Below are positions 1-8,561 of a DNA stretch of 64,000 nucleotides, piece after piece. Within the stretch, counting starts at the first letter, position 1. Each line of letters begins with the position of its first letter. The position numbers and the translations under genes were made by a program. The stretch is from Porphyrobacter sp. TH134. Its GTDB lineage: Bacteria > Pseudomonadota > Alphaproteobacteria > Sphingomonadales > Sphingomonadaceae. The stretch lies in the NCBI RefSeq assembly GCF_002855495.1, contig NZ_PKRO01000004.1:88904-152903 (forward strand), read 5' to 3'. The notes under the pieces are model-generated. The model made no database searches. It saw nothing but the letters and a program-made list of their open reading frames with translations, and was not told the DNA's origin.

Positions 1-120
1 ACAACGCGAACGTCCTATGTCATTGCGCGCGATGGCCGGATTGTTGCCGTGCACTCCAACGCTGACTATCGCGGCCATGTCGACAAGACGCTCGCGGCCG
101 TGCGCGCGCTCAAGAAGTAG
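1..120 (+). CDS. Peroxiredoxin (AhpC/TSA family), C-terminal fragment
   Basis: Only the last 39 codons lie in the window, open from base 1 to a TAG stop. The residues (RTSYVIARDGRIVAVHS, then a short charged helix ending in two lysines) look like the final strand and helix of a thioredoxin-fold redoxin of the Bcp/AhpC type, enzymes that reduce peroxides through an N-terminal cysteine that would lie upstream. The peroxidatic cysteine cannot be seen, so the subclass is open; another thioredoxin-fold protein is the main alternative. A gap of about 90 bases separates it from prfB. Confidence 0.6.
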   Translation, partial: TTRTSYVIARDGRIVAVHSNADYRGHVDKTLAAVRALKK

Positions 121-209
121 GGCCGGCGGGGCAGCGGTCAGGCCGCTTTACAATCGCGCGCGCGGCGCTAAGCGGTGCCGACTTTTTGCGTATCACTGAA
201 GGATAGACC

Positions 210-1337
210 ATGCGGGCCGAGGGCCAGGCATATATCAACCGGATCGAAGCGGCGCTGGCGCTGGTGCGCCTCTCGCTCGACTGGGACCGCGCGCTGCGCC
301 GCCTTGATGAACTGAATGCGCGGGTGCAGGACCCGAACCTGTGGGACAATCCCAAGCAGGCGCAGGCCATAAGCCGCGAGCAGAAATCGCTTGAGACGGC
401 GGTGAACACGGTCAACGAAATCGCCGCCGAAATGGCCGACGCAATCGAATTCATCGAAATGGGCGAGGCCGAGGGCGAAGACAGCATCGTGGACGATGGT
501 CTGCGCACGCTCGAACGCCTCGCTGACCGGGCTGATGCTGATAAGGTGCAGGCACTGCTGTCGGGCGAGGCTGACGGCAATGACACCTATCTCGAAATCC
601 ACGCCGGTGCGGGCGGAACCGAGAGCCAGGATTGGGCCGAAATGCTGTTCCGCATGTATGGCCGCTGGGCCGAACGGCGCGGCTTCAAGGTCGAGACGGT
701 CGAATATCAGGCGGGCGAGCAGGCCGGGATCAAGTCAGCGACGCTGCATATCAAGGGTGAGGGCGCCTATGGCTATGCCAAGACCGAAAGCGGCGTCCAC
801 CGCCTCGTCCGCATCAGCCCCTATGACAGCAGCGCCCGGCGCCACACCAGTTTTTCAAGCGTGTGGGTCTATCCCGTTATCGACGACAGCTTTGAAATCG
901 ACATCAACCCGGCCGATCTGAAAATCGATACCTACCGCGCATCAGGCGCTGGCGGTCAGCACGTCAATACGACGGACTCCGCGGTGCGGATCACGCACCA
1001 GCCATCGGGCATTATCGTCGCCAGCCAGCAGGACCGCAGCCAGCACAAGAACCGCGAAATCGCGATGAATATGCTGAAAGCGCGGCTTTACGAGGCGGAG
1101 ATGCGCGCGCGCGAAGAAGCGGCGAGCGCTGAACATTCCGCCAAGAGCGATATTGGTTGGGGTCACCAGATCCGGTCTTACGTGTTGCAGCCCTATCAGA
1201 TGGTCAAGGATCTGCGGACAGGCGTGGTCTCGACCGCGCCCGATGCGGTGCTGGACGGAGCCATTGATCCCTTCATCTCGGCCGCCCTTGCGCAGCGGGT
1301 GACCGGCGAGAAGGTTGAAATCGAGGACACGGAGTAA
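210..1337 (+). CDS. prfB: Peptide chain release factor 2 (RF2)
   Basis: RF2 recognises UAA and UGA stop codons in the ribosomal A site and triggers peptidyl-tRNA hydrolysis in the cytoplasm. The 375-residue product has the usual family length and order: N-terminal helical domain, then the domain with the GGQ loop at residues 248-250, whose glutamine acts at the peptidyl-transferase centre. The stop-codon reading tripeptide, SPF in E. coli RF2, is SPY here at residues 203-205, followed by a typical DS-x-RRHTSF stretch. The ATG is preceded by AAGGA at a good distance. Unlike E. coli prfB there is no in-frame UGA near the start, so no programmed frameshift is needed. A methyltransferase gene follows after five bases. 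Confidence 0.96.
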   Translation: MRAEGQAYINRIEAALALVRLSLDWDRALRRLDELNARVQDPNLWDNPKQAQAISREQKSLETAVNTVNEIAAEMADAIEFIEMGEAEGEDSIVDDGLRTLERLADRADADKVQALLSGEADGNDTYLEIHAGAGGTESQDWAEMLFRMYGRWAERRGFKVETVEYQAGEQAGIKSATLHIKGEGAYGYAKTESGVHRLVRISPYDSSARRHTSFSSVWVYPVIDDSFEIDINPADLKIDTYRASGAGGQHVNTTDSAVRITHQPSGIIVASQQDRSQHKNREIAMNMLKARLYEAEMRAREEAASAEHSAKSDIGWGHQIRSYVLQPYQMVKDLRTGVVSTAPDAVLDGAIDPFISAALAQRVTGEKVEIEDTE

Positions 1338-1342
1338 GCGCG

Positions 1343-2074
1343 ATGCGGGTTTGGCGTGCGCTTCTGGCCAGTGCAGCAGCGTGCGGCGCAGCGCTGCTTG
1401 GCGGGTGCGACGGACTGGCGCCGACGGGCGCCGACAGGCCTGAAAGTGCAACCGCCTTCCCCGCGCCTGACCGTCCGGTGGCCAGCGTGGTTTCGACCCA
1501 GTTCTCCACGGAAGACGACCGTGACGAGCGCAATGAAGCGCAGGTGGTCATGGACCTTGCCGATATTCGCCCCGGTATGACTGTCGCCGATATTGGTGCA
1601 GGCGAGGGCTATTACACCGTGCGCCTAGCGGAACGGGTGGGCGCCGATGGGCGCGTGCTGGCGCAGGATATCAGTCGCGAGGCGCTGGACCGGCTCGGCC
1701 GCCGGGTTGAACGCGAGCGGCTTGAAAACATCTCGATCAAGTTCGGTGATACCGACAATCCGCAGCTTCCGCCCGACAGTTTCGACCGGATTTTCATGGT
1801 GCACATGTACCACGAAGTGACTGAGCCTTATGCCTTCTTGTGGAATATGTGGCCAGCGCTCGGGTCAGGGGGCCAGATCATCGTGGTGGAAAGCGATAGC
1901 CCGGTGGGGCGTCACGGCCTGCCCCATACGGTGCTGTTCTGCGAGTTTGAGGCGGTGGGTTATGTGCTCGCCGAATACATCGAGCGACCCGACATCAAGG
2001 GCTATTTTGCGCGTTTCCAGCGCGGGCCTGCCCGCACTGCGCCCGATGCAATCAAGGTGTGCGACGCAGGCTAG
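1343..2074 (+). CDS. Class I SAM-dependent methyltransferase with lipoprotein-type signal
   Basis: The 243-residue product starts with a hydrophobic signal segment ending in LLGGC, a plausible lipobox with the lipidated cysteine at residue 22, then a linker and a class I methyltransferase core. Motif I (VADIGAGEGYY) is near residue 80 and an FDRIFMVHMYHE stretch matches the post-motif region of small-molecule methyltransferases of the UbiE/Methyltransf_11 type. The start lies five bases after the prfB stop with GGAG eight bases upstream, so translation is probably coupled to prfB. Substrate is unknown. A periplasmic or membrane-anchored SAM methyltransferase is odd because SAM is cytoplasmic; proteins of this form are nevertheless annotated in other proteobacteria. 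Confidence 0.8.
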   Translation: MRVWRALLASAAACGAALLGGCDGLAPTGADRPESATAFPAPDRPVASVVSTQFSTEDDRDERNEAQVVMDLADIRPGMTVADIGAGEGYYTVRLAERVGADGRVLAQDISREALDRLGRRVERERLENISIKFGDTDNPQLPPDSFDRIFMVHMYHEVTEPYAFLWNMWPALGSGGQIIVVESDSPVGRHGLPHTVLFCEFEAVGYVLAEYIERPDIKGYFARFQRGPARTAPDAIKVCDAG

Positions 2075-2170
2075 CGCGCGTGCCGTCTCAATCGTTGCGG
2101 GCTGCGTATCTCGTGACTATGTGACCAACACAGAATGCGCGCCATGGGACGGCGCGAAAGGGAGTTTTCA

Positions 2171-3574
2171 TTGTTCAAGGGATTGAGCCCGATCGTCTAT
2201 GGCGGGCGCGAAGTCTGGCCGCTGGTGGAAGGTGGCAAGGGTGTGTCGGCGACCAACCATTCAAGCTCCGGCGCATGGGCGGCGGCCGGCGGGATTGGCA
2301 CTGTCAGCGCGGTGAATGCCGACAGCTACGATGCCGATGGAAACCCGATCCCGCAGATCTACCACGGCCGTACCCGCGAAGAACGCCATCAGGAACTGAT
2401 CCGTTACGCGATCGACGGCGCGACCACGCAGGTCAAGAAGGCCTACGAAATCGCGAACGGCAAGGGCGCGATCAACATCAACGTGCTGTGGGAAATGGGC
2501 GGGGCGCAAGCCGTGCTCGAAGGCGTGCTGGAAAACACCCGCGGCATGGTGACCGGCGTTACCTGCGGCGCGGGGATGCCTTACAAGCTGGCGGAAATCG
2601 CGGCGCGGTTCAACGTGTGCTATCTGCCCATCGTCAGCTCCGGCCGCGCCTTCCGCGCGCTGTGGAAGCGGTCCTATCACAAGGTTCCCGATCTGATGGC
2701 GGCGGTTGTCTATGAAGACCCGTGGCTGGCAGGCGGGCACAATGGCCTCTCCAACGCCGAAGACCCGACCAAGCCCGAAGACCCGTACCCGCGCGTGAAG
2801 ACCTTGCGCGACATGATGCGCGCCGAGGGTGTGGCCGACACGGTGCCGATCGTGATGGCGGGCGGGGTGTGGTACCTGCGCGAATGGAACGACTGGATCG
2901 ACAATCCCGAGCTTGGCACAATCGCCTTCCAGTTCGGCACGCGCCCGCTGGTCACACAAGAAAGCCCGATCCCGCAGATCTGGAAGGACCTGCTGCGCAC
3001 CGTCGAGCCGGGCGATGTGCTGCTCCACAAGTTCTCGCCCACGGGCTTTTATTCGAGCGCGGTCAAAACCCCGTTCCTGTATGATCTGATGCACCGGTCG
3101 GAGCGCCAGATTCCGTTCTTCAAGCGCGGCGAGGAAGAAGGCACGGTCCAGCTTGGCGATGACGGCAAGGCGCGCAGTTTCTGGGTGCGGCCGGAGGACA
3201 AAACCAAGGCCGAAATGTGGATGCGCGCCGGGCATACCGAGCCGCTCAAGACCCCGGATGAATCGATCGTCTTTGTCACGCCGCAAGCGCGCGATACGAT
3301 CCGCAAGGATCAACAGGACTGCATGGGCTGCTTGTCGCACTGCGCCTTTTCGAGCTGGAAAGACCACGACGACTACACCACGGGGCGTCTGGCCGATCCG
3401 CGCAGCTTCTGCATCCAGAAGACATTGCAGGACATCGCCCACGGCGATGATCCCGACAACAATCTGGCCTTCGCAGGCCACGCGGCCTACCGTTTCAAGA
3501 CCGACCCGTTTTTCTCCAACGGCTACACGCCGAGCGTGGGCGAATTGGTCGAGCGGATTTTGACGGGGGATTGA
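2171..3574 (+). CDS. NAD(P)H-dependent flavin oxidoreductase, nitronate monooxygenase-like
   Basis: The protein (467 residues from the chosen start) matches the FMN-binding TIM-barrel family of nitronate monooxygenase/2-nitropropane dioxygenase. Visible family features are an AAAGGIGTVSA stretch near the N-terminus, GVTCGAGMP, a GGHNG loop with the family's conserved histidine, IVMAGGVW, and the phosphate-binding AFQFGTRP. I chose the TTG at 2171 because GAAAGGGAG lies six bases upstream; an ATG at 2135 would add twelve residues without a ribosome site. The C-terminal 100 residues extend past the barrel and carry C-x2-C-x3-C plus a later cysteine, which simple family members lack. Real substrate unknown; it may be an enoyl reductase-like or nitronate-detoxifying enzyme. 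Confidence 0.82.
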   Translation: MFKGLSPIVYGGREVWPLVEGGKGVSATNHSSSGAWAAAGGIGTVSAVNADSYDADGNPIPQIYHGRTREERHQELIRYAIDGATTQVKKAYEIANGKGAININVLWEMGGAQAVLEGVLENTRGMVTGVTCGAGMPYKLAEIAARFNVCYLPIVSSGRAFRALWKRSYHKVPDLMAAVVYEDPWLAGGHNGLSNAEDPTKPEDPYPRVKTLRDMMRAEGVADTVPIVMAGGVWYLREWNDWIDNPELGTIAFQFGTRPLVTQESPIPQIWKDLLRTVEPGDVLLHKFSPTGFYSSAVKTPFLYDLMHRSERQIPFFKRGEEEGTVQLGDDGKARSFWVRPEDKTKAEMWMRAGHTEPLKTPDESIVFVTPQARDTIRKDQQDCMGCLSHCAFSSWKDHDDYTTGRLADPRSFCIQKTLQDIAHGDDPDNNLAFAGHAAYRFKTDPFFSNGYTPSVGELVERILTGD

Positions 3575-3599
3575 CGCTGCGGCGCGGGTGCGGCGGCGT

Positions 3600-4613
3600 T
3601 CAGCCCCGCACCAGCGCCGTCAGCACCTGATCGGGCGGGCGGTGGCCGTCTGCCCACATGCGGATATTGGCGATGACCTTGTGGCCCGAATCTTCGCGGC
3701 CTTCGGCGGTGGCGCTGCCGATATGGGGCAGGGTCATCACATTGGGGTGCGCAATCAGGCGCGCATCGACGTGGGGTTCGTCCGGGTATACATCGAGCCC
3801 GGCGCCGGCCAGATGCCCGGATTCCAGCGCGGCAATCAGCGCTTCCTGATCGATAAGTTCGCCGCGCGCGGTGTTGATGATGCTGCTGCCCGGCTTCATC
3901 AGCGCAATCCGGCGTGCATCGACAAGGTAACGGGTGTCGTCTGTCAGCGGGCAGTGCAGGGTGAGGATGTCGGCCTCGGCCATCAGGGCGTCGATATCGG
4001 CGACGTAGCGCGCGCCCAGCATTCGTTCGGCCGCTTCCGGCAATGGCTTGCGGCCCCAATAGGCGATCTCCAGCCCAAAGGCGCGCGCGCGGTGAGCGAC
4101 CGCCTGACCGATCCGGCCCATCCCGACAATCCCCAGCACCTTGCCTGCCAGCTTGCGCCCAAGCAGGCCCGAGGGCGCCCAGCCGGTCCACTTGCCGCTG
4201 CGGATCAGGCCGGTGCCCTCGCGGATGCGGCGCGGCACGCCGATGATCCCGGCCATCGCAAGGTCGGCGGTATCGTCGGTGAACACGCCCGGCGTGTTGG
4301 TGACAATGATCCGCCGCGCTGCTGCGGCGGCAAGGTCAATATGTTCAGTACCAGCACCAAAGCTGGCGATCAGGCCAAGCCGTTCGCCCGCGCCCGCAAT
4401 GAGATCGGCATCGATCCGGTCGGTGACGGTGGGCACCAGCACATCGCAATCCTGCATGGCCTGCGCCAACTGGTCGCGGGTGAGCGGCACATCGCTTTCG
4501 TTGAGGACCACATCAAACAATTCGCGCATTCGCGCCTCGACTGTGGGCATCAGATGACGGGTGACAATCACGCGCGGGGGACTGGCGAGCGGACGGGGAG
4601 GGCGCTGGGTCAT
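3600..4613 (-). CDS. D-isomer specific 2-hydroxyacid dehydrogenase (glyoxylate/hydroxypyruvate reductase-like)
   Basis: This 337-residue protein shows the full D-2-hydroxyacid dehydrogenase plan: an N-terminal substrate domain, a Rossmann NAD(P) motif GMGRIGQ at residues 164-170, and the catalytic triad Arg250 (NTARGEL), Glu279 (VYPDEP) and His297 (LPHIGS). It should reduce a short 2-oxoacid such as glyoxylate or hydroxypyruvate in the cytosol. Formate and phosphoglycerate dehydrogenases are less likely because formate-specific and ACT-domain features are absent. It is convergent with the upstream flavin oxidoreductase (25-base gap) and divergent from the SH3-domain gene. Confidence 0.9.
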   Translation of the reverse strand: MTQRPPRPLASPPRVIVTRHLMPTVEARMRELFDVVLNESDVPLTRDQLAQAMQDCDVLVPTVTDRIDADLIAGAGERLGLIASFGAGTEHIDLAAAAARRIIVTNTPGVFTDDTADLAMAGIIGVPRRIREGTGLIRSGKWTGWAPSGLLGRKLAGKVLGIVGMGRIGQAVAHRARAFGLEIAYWGRKPLPEAAERMLGARYVADIDALMAEADILTLHCPLTDDTRYLVDARRIALMKPGSSIINTARGELIDQEALIAALESGHLAGAGLDVYPDEPHVDARLIAHPNVMTLPHIGSATAEGREDSGHKVIANIRMWADGHRPPDQVLTALVRG

Positions 4614-4709
4614 GGGAGGTGGGCTAATGCCACAGGGGCTGCGCGGTCAAGGCGCGGATGCGCAACGCATCGCTTGAATCTGCATCGCACAAGGCGCTAT
4701 CGCCAAATC

Positions 4710-5207
4710 ATGCAGGGATTTCGTTTTTTATTGATGCTCGGCCTCGCGCTGATGCTGGCAGCCACGGCCGCGCTTGCACCGCTGCGGGCGCAGGACCGGA
4801 CGCTGCCCTATTGGGCCAGCCTGCGGTATGACAAGGTCAACATGCGGGTCGGCCCCAGCGCGGAATACCCGGTGACATGGGTCTATCTGCGCAAGGGCCT
4901 GCCGGTCAAAGTGGTGCGCATCCGCGAAGGCTGGCGATTGGTCGAAGATCATGAAGGCACGCAGGGCTGGGTCGCGGCAAGCCAGCTTGATCCGGCACGC
5001 GGCGCATTGGTGACCGGCGCCGGATTGGCCGACATCATGGCCGGACCGAACGCCGCCTCAGGCGTGAAATGGCGCGCGCAGCCCGGCGTGGTGGCGGCCA
5101 TCAAACCGTGCAAGTCTGGCTGGTGCGAGGTCGATATTGCCGGGCGCAAAGGCTGGATGAGCGCTGCGCGCCTGTGGGGTTCTGAACCGCTGCCGGGCGA
5201 CGAATAA
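4710..5207 (+). CDS. Exported SH3-domain protein
   Basis: The 165-residue product has a hydrophobic N-terminal signal (FRFLLMLGLALMLAA, likely cleaved near residues 20-25 after an Ala-rich region) followed by two bacterial SH3-like repeats. The first contains NMRVGPSAEYPVTWVY and GWRLVEDHEGTQGWV; the second, shorter, ends with GWCEVDIAGRKGWM. Such SH3b proteins act in the periplasm, usually binding peptidoglycan or proteins. I start at the ATG at 4710 because the signal begins there; the frame is open far upstream but that part is antisense to the dehydrogenase gene. No partner can be named from the context. Confidence 0.88.
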   Translation: MQGFRFLLMLGLALMLAATAALAPLRAQDRTLPYWASLRYDKVNMRVGPSAEYPVTWVYLRKGLPVKVVRIREGWRLVEDHEGTQGWVAASQLDPARGALVTGAGLADIMAGPNAASGVKWRAQPGVVAAIKPCKSGWCEVDIAGRKGWMSAARLWGSEPLPGDE

Positions 5208-5232
5208 CGCGCGCCGCCCGGCTGCTGCCGGA

Positions 5233-6429
5233 TCAGATCAGTTCCACGGCAATCGCTGTGGCTTCACCGCCGCCAATGCACAGGCTGGCAACGCCGCGGG
5301 TCTTGCCCTGCTGTTTGAGCGCGTTGAGCAAAGTCACGATGATCCGCGTGCCCGATGCGCCGATGGGGTGGCCAAGCGCCGTACCGCCGCCATTGACGTT
5401 GATCTTGTCGTGCGGAATGCCGAGATCGCGCATCGCAAACATCGCGACGCAGGCGAAGGCTTCGTTCACCTCGAACAGGTCGACATCGTCGATGGTCCAG
5501 CCAGCCAGACCCAGCACCTTCTGGATCGCGGGAACCGGCGCGGTTGTGAACTGCGCAGGTGCCTGCGCGTGGGCAGCAGTGGCAACCACGCGGGCGAGCG
5601 GGGTCAGGCCCTTGGCTGCGGCCACGCTCGCGCGGGTCAGTACGACGGCTGCGGCGCCGTCAGAAATCGAGCTTGAGGTGGCCGCCGTGATCGTGCCGTC
5701 CTTGGCAAAGGCAGGCTTCAGCTGCGGGATCTTGTCCGGGCGGCCCTTGCCGGGCGCTTCGTCATGTTCGACCACGACATCGCCCGCGCGGGTCGAGACC
5801 GTCACCGGCACGACCTCGTCGGCAAAGGCACCGCTGGCGATGGCGCGATTGGCGCGGGCGAGCGATTCGATGGAATAGGCGTCCATATCCTCGCGGGTGA
5901 GCTGATAGGCGTTGGCGGTGTCCTGTGCGAAAGTGCCCATGGCGCGGCCCGGTTCGTAGGCGTCCTCCAGTCCGTCGAGGAACATGTGGTCATAGGCGGT
6001 ATCATGGCCCAGCCGCGCGCCTGAACGGTGCTTCTTGAGCAGATAGGGCGCATTGGTCATGCTCTCCATGCCGCCGGCCACCACCACACTGGCAGTGCCG
6101 CTGGCCAGCGCTTCGGCGCCCATGATGACGGTCTGCATGCCGCTGCCGCACACTTTGTTGACGGTGGTCGCCTGCACCGAAAGCGGCAGCCCCGCCTTGA
6201 TCGCCGCCTGACGCGCAGGCGCCTGGCCGAGGCCGGCGGGCAGCACGCAGCCGATATAGGCGCGGTCGATATCCTCGCCCGAAACACCCGCGCGCTCGAC
6301 CGCGGCCTTCACCGCGATGGCGCCGAGATCGGTCGCGGCCACCTCGGCCAGCGCGCCCTGCATCGCGCCCATCGGGGTGCGGGCGTAGGAGAGAATGACG
6401 ACGGGATCGGCGGGGGAGAGCTGGGTCAT
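5233..6429 (-). CDS. Acetyl-CoA C-acetyltransferase (thiolase)
   Basis: A 398-residue biosynthetic-type thiolase that condenses two acetyl-CoA into acetoacetyl-CoA or cleaves 3-ketoacyl-CoA. The nucleophilic Cys94 (NKVCGSGM), His354 (ALGHPIGASG) and second catalytic Cys384 (SLCIGGGEA) are all present. The start ATG at 6429 has AAGGACA upstream; the frame remains open upstream but without thiolase sequence. It stands alone, facing an aldehyde dehydrogenase across about 190 bases that probably hold both promoters. PhaA/AtoB roles cannot be separated because no phaB or phaC is adjacent. Confidence 0.93.
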   Translation of the reverse strand: MTQLSPADPVVILSYARTPMGAMQGALAEVAATDLGAIAVKAAVERAGVSGEDIDRAYIGCVLPAGLGQAPARQAAIKAGLPLSVQATTVNKVCGSGMQTVIMGAEALASGTASVVVAGGMESMTNAPYLLKKHRSGARLGHDTAYDHMFLDGLEDAYEPGRAMGTFAQDTANAYQLTREDMDAYSIESLARANRAIASGAFADEVVPVTVSTRAGDVVVEHDEAPGKGRPDKIPQLKPAFAKDGTITAATSSSISDGAAAVVLTRASVAAAKGLTPLARVVATAAHAQAPAQFTTAPVPAIQKVLGLAGWTIDDVDLFEVNEAFACVAMFAMRDLGIPHDKINVNGGGTALGHPIGASGTRIIVTLLNALKQQGKTRGVASLCIGGGEATAIAVELI

Positions 6430-6618
6430 GGCAATGTCCTTGCGTGACAGGATGAATATCTGGCGCGCGATGTAATGCTGCGATGCGTCAAAGGCAATCA
6501 CAGGCAGGGGTGGACATGGGCAAGGGCTGGTAGCCCGGTGAAGCGCCTTGCCACGGGAACGCCTTTGCGCAACAACGCGTCTCAAATAACAACGCATATG
6601 TCCGAACGGGAGAACGAC

Positions 6619-8049
6619 ATGGCCGATGACCGCCGCGAAGAACTCGAAAGCCTGCTGGCGCGCCAGCGCGCCGCCTTCACCGCCTCGCGCCCCGAGCCGC
6701 TGAGCCAGCGCAAGGACCGCATCAAGCGGGCCATCGCGCTGGTCAAGGATCATGGCGACGAATTTGCCAAGGCGATGAGTGCGGATTTCGGCAGCCGGTC
6801 GGTGCAGCAGTCGATGCTGACCGATATTGCCGCAACCGTGGGCGCGGGCAATCATGCGCTGAAGCATATCGACCAATGGGCCAAACCGGAAAAGCGCAAG
6901 GTCCAGTTTCCGCTCGGGCTGCTCGGCGCGCGGGCCGAGGTGCGTTATGAACCCAAGGGCGTGATCGGCATTTTGTCGCCGTGGAATTTCCCGGTGCAGC
7001 TCGCCTTCGGGCCGCTGATGCAAGTTCTCGCCGCCGGTAACCGCGCGATGATCAAGCCCAGCGAGTTCACCGAGCGCACCAGCGAGTTGATGGCGCAACT
7101 GACGGCGGAATATTTCGCGCCCGAAGAAGTGGCGGTTGTGACCGGCAGCCCCGAAGTGGCCGCCGCGTTCTCATCGCTGCCGTTCGATCACTTGGTCTTC
7201 ACCGGATCGACCGCCACGGGGCGGCGCGTGATGCAGGCGGCGGCGGCCAATCTTGTGCCGGTGACGCTGGAGCTGGGCGGCAAATCACCCGTCATCATGG
7301 GCCGCAGCGCCGATTTTGCCAAAGCGGGCGAGCGGATCGCCATCGGCAAGATGCTCAATGCCGGGCAAATCTGCCTCGCGCCCGATTACCTTATGGTGCC
7401 CGAAGACAAGGCTGACGAAGCGGTCGCAGGGGTCACCAATGCGGCGTCCGCGATGTATCCGCGCCTGCTCGACAATGACGACTATGCCTCCATCGTCTCC
7501 GACCGTCATTTCGAGCGCTTGCAGGGGCTGGTCGCCGATGCCCGCGACAAGGGCGCAGAGGTGATCGAGGTCAACCCTGCGGGCGAGGATTTCGCCAATG
7601 CCAACCAGCGCAAGATGCCGCTGACGGTGCTCCGCGGCGTGACCGACGACATGACCGTGATGCAGGAGGAAATCTTCGGCCCGGTGCTGCCGGTCATGAC
7701 CTACAAGGCGGTCGATCAGGCGGTGGATTACATCAACGAACATGACCGCCCGCTTGGCCTCTACTATTTCGGCGAGGACAAGGGCGAGCAGGAGCGTGTG
7801 CTGACCCGCACCATCTCGGGCGGGGTGACCACCAATGACGTGGTGTTCCATGTGTCGATGGAAGACCTGCCCTTCGGCGGGGTCGGCCCGTCGGGGATGG
7901 GGAGCTATCACGCGATCGAAGGCTTCCGCGAATTCAGCCATGCGCGCGCGGTTTATCACCAGCCCAAGATCGATATTGCCAAGCTGGGCGGGCTGAAGCC
8001 GCCCTATGGCAAGACCACCCAGCAGGCGACCGCGCGGATGATGAAATAG
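6619..8049 (+). CDS. Aldehyde dehydrogenase, coniferyl aldehyde dehydrogenase type
   Basis: NAD(P)-dependent aldehyde dehydrogenase of 476 residues. It shows SPWNFPVQL, KPSEFTERT, the FTGSTATGRR cofactor loop, the general-base glutamate in LELGGKSP, the catalytic cysteine in NAGQICLAP, and EEIFGPVLP. The shorter form without the usual N-terminal extension, plus the C-terminal segment (FSHARAVYHQP), fits the CalB-like family that oxidises coniferyl and other aromatic or long-chain aldehydes. I prefer ATG 6619, which has GGGAG seven bases upstream, over ATG 6598. True substrate not known; fatty aldehyde is an alternative. Confidence 0.9.
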   Translation: MADDRREELESLLARQRAAFTASRPEPLSQRKDRIKRAIALVKDHGDEFAKAMSADFGSRSVQQSMLTDIAATVGAGNHALKHIDQWAKPEKRKVQFPLGLLGARAEVRYEPKGVIGILSPWNFPVQLAFGPLMQVLAAGNRAMIKPSEFTERTSELMAQLTAEYFAPEEVAVVTGSPEVAAAFSSLPFDHLVFTGSTATGRRVMQAAAANLVPVTLELGGKSPVIMGRSADFAKAGERIAIGKMLNAGQICLAPDYLMVPEDKADEAVAGVTNAASAMYPRLLDNDDYASIVSDRHFERLQGLVADARDKGAEVIEVNPAGEDFANANQRKMPLTVLRGVTDDMTVMQEEIFGPVLPVMTYKAVDQAVDYINEHDRPLGLYYFGEDKGEQERVLTRTISGGVTTNDVVFHVSMEDLPFGGVGPSGMGSYHAIEGFREFSHARAVYHQPKIDIAKLGGLKPPYGKTTQQATARMMK

Positions 8050-8052
8050 CGT

Positions 8053-8072
8053 GCGGGGGCACAAGCTCCCGC
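8053..8072 (+). terminator. Hairpin after aldehyde dehydrogenase, possible terminator
   Basis: Just after the stop codon the sequence can form an 8-base stem (GCGGGGGC with GCTCCCGC, one mismatch) around an ACAA loop. No run of T follows, so this is a weak or Rho-assisted terminator candidate. The remaining bases up to nuoA show no further clear element. Confidence 0.4.
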
Positions 8073-8174
8073 AACTTATGTTCGATTTCCTGCAACACAC
8101 CTGAGGGCTTTTCCGCGAGTCGCAGGCTTGCGCGCTGCGTGCGACAGGCTTAGGGCGACGACGGGATTAATAGC

Positions 8175-8561
8175 TTGGACATCGCCGTGATCGACCTCAG
8201 TCAGTATCTGCCGATACTGTTATTCGTGTTCGTTGCTTTCGGAATTTCGATCCTCTTCGTGGTCGCACCGATGGCGGTGTCGCGCCTTACCGGCACGCAT
8301 AATCCCGATGCTGAAAAGCTGTCTGAATATGAATGCGGCTTTCCTGCCTTCGAGGACGCGCGCAGCCAGTTCGATGTGCGCTTCTACCTTGTGGCCATCA
8401 GCTTCATCGTGTTCGATCTTGAAGCTGCATTTTTGTTTCCCTGGGCCGTCAGCCTTGATGTGACAGGCTGGACCGGGTGGGCCGGGATGATGGTGTTCCT
8501 GTTCATCCTTGCAGTCGGCCTCGCTTATGAATGGAAGAAAGGGGCGTTGGACTGGGAATGA
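8175..8561 (+). CDS. nuoA: NADH-quinone oxidoreductase subunit A
   Basis: First gene of the complex I operon. NuoA is a small membrane subunit with three transmembrane helices whose first loop helps form the quinone-access region between the two arms. The 128-residue product has three hydrophobic segments and the conserved loop [20 protein letters not shown]. The start is a TTG at 8175 with GGGAT a few bases upstream; a GTG twelve bases later is the only close alternative. It overlaps nuoB by an ATGA junction. Confidence 0.96.
   Translation: MDIAVIDLSQYLPILLFVFVAFGISILFVVAPMAVSRLTGTHNPDAEKLSEYECGFPAFEDARSQFDVRFYLVAISFIVFDLEAAFLFPWAVSLDVTGWTGWAGMMVFLFILAVGLAYEWKKGALDWE

Noticed and set aside
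210..330. A programmed frameshift in prfB as in E. coli
   Set aside because: The frame is continuous from the start and no in-frame UGA is found near the beginning.
2261..3481. A 406-codon minus-strand open frame over the flavin oxidoreductase
   Set aside because: Antisense shadow; the plus-strand frame has clear FMN-binding motifs and a ribosome site.
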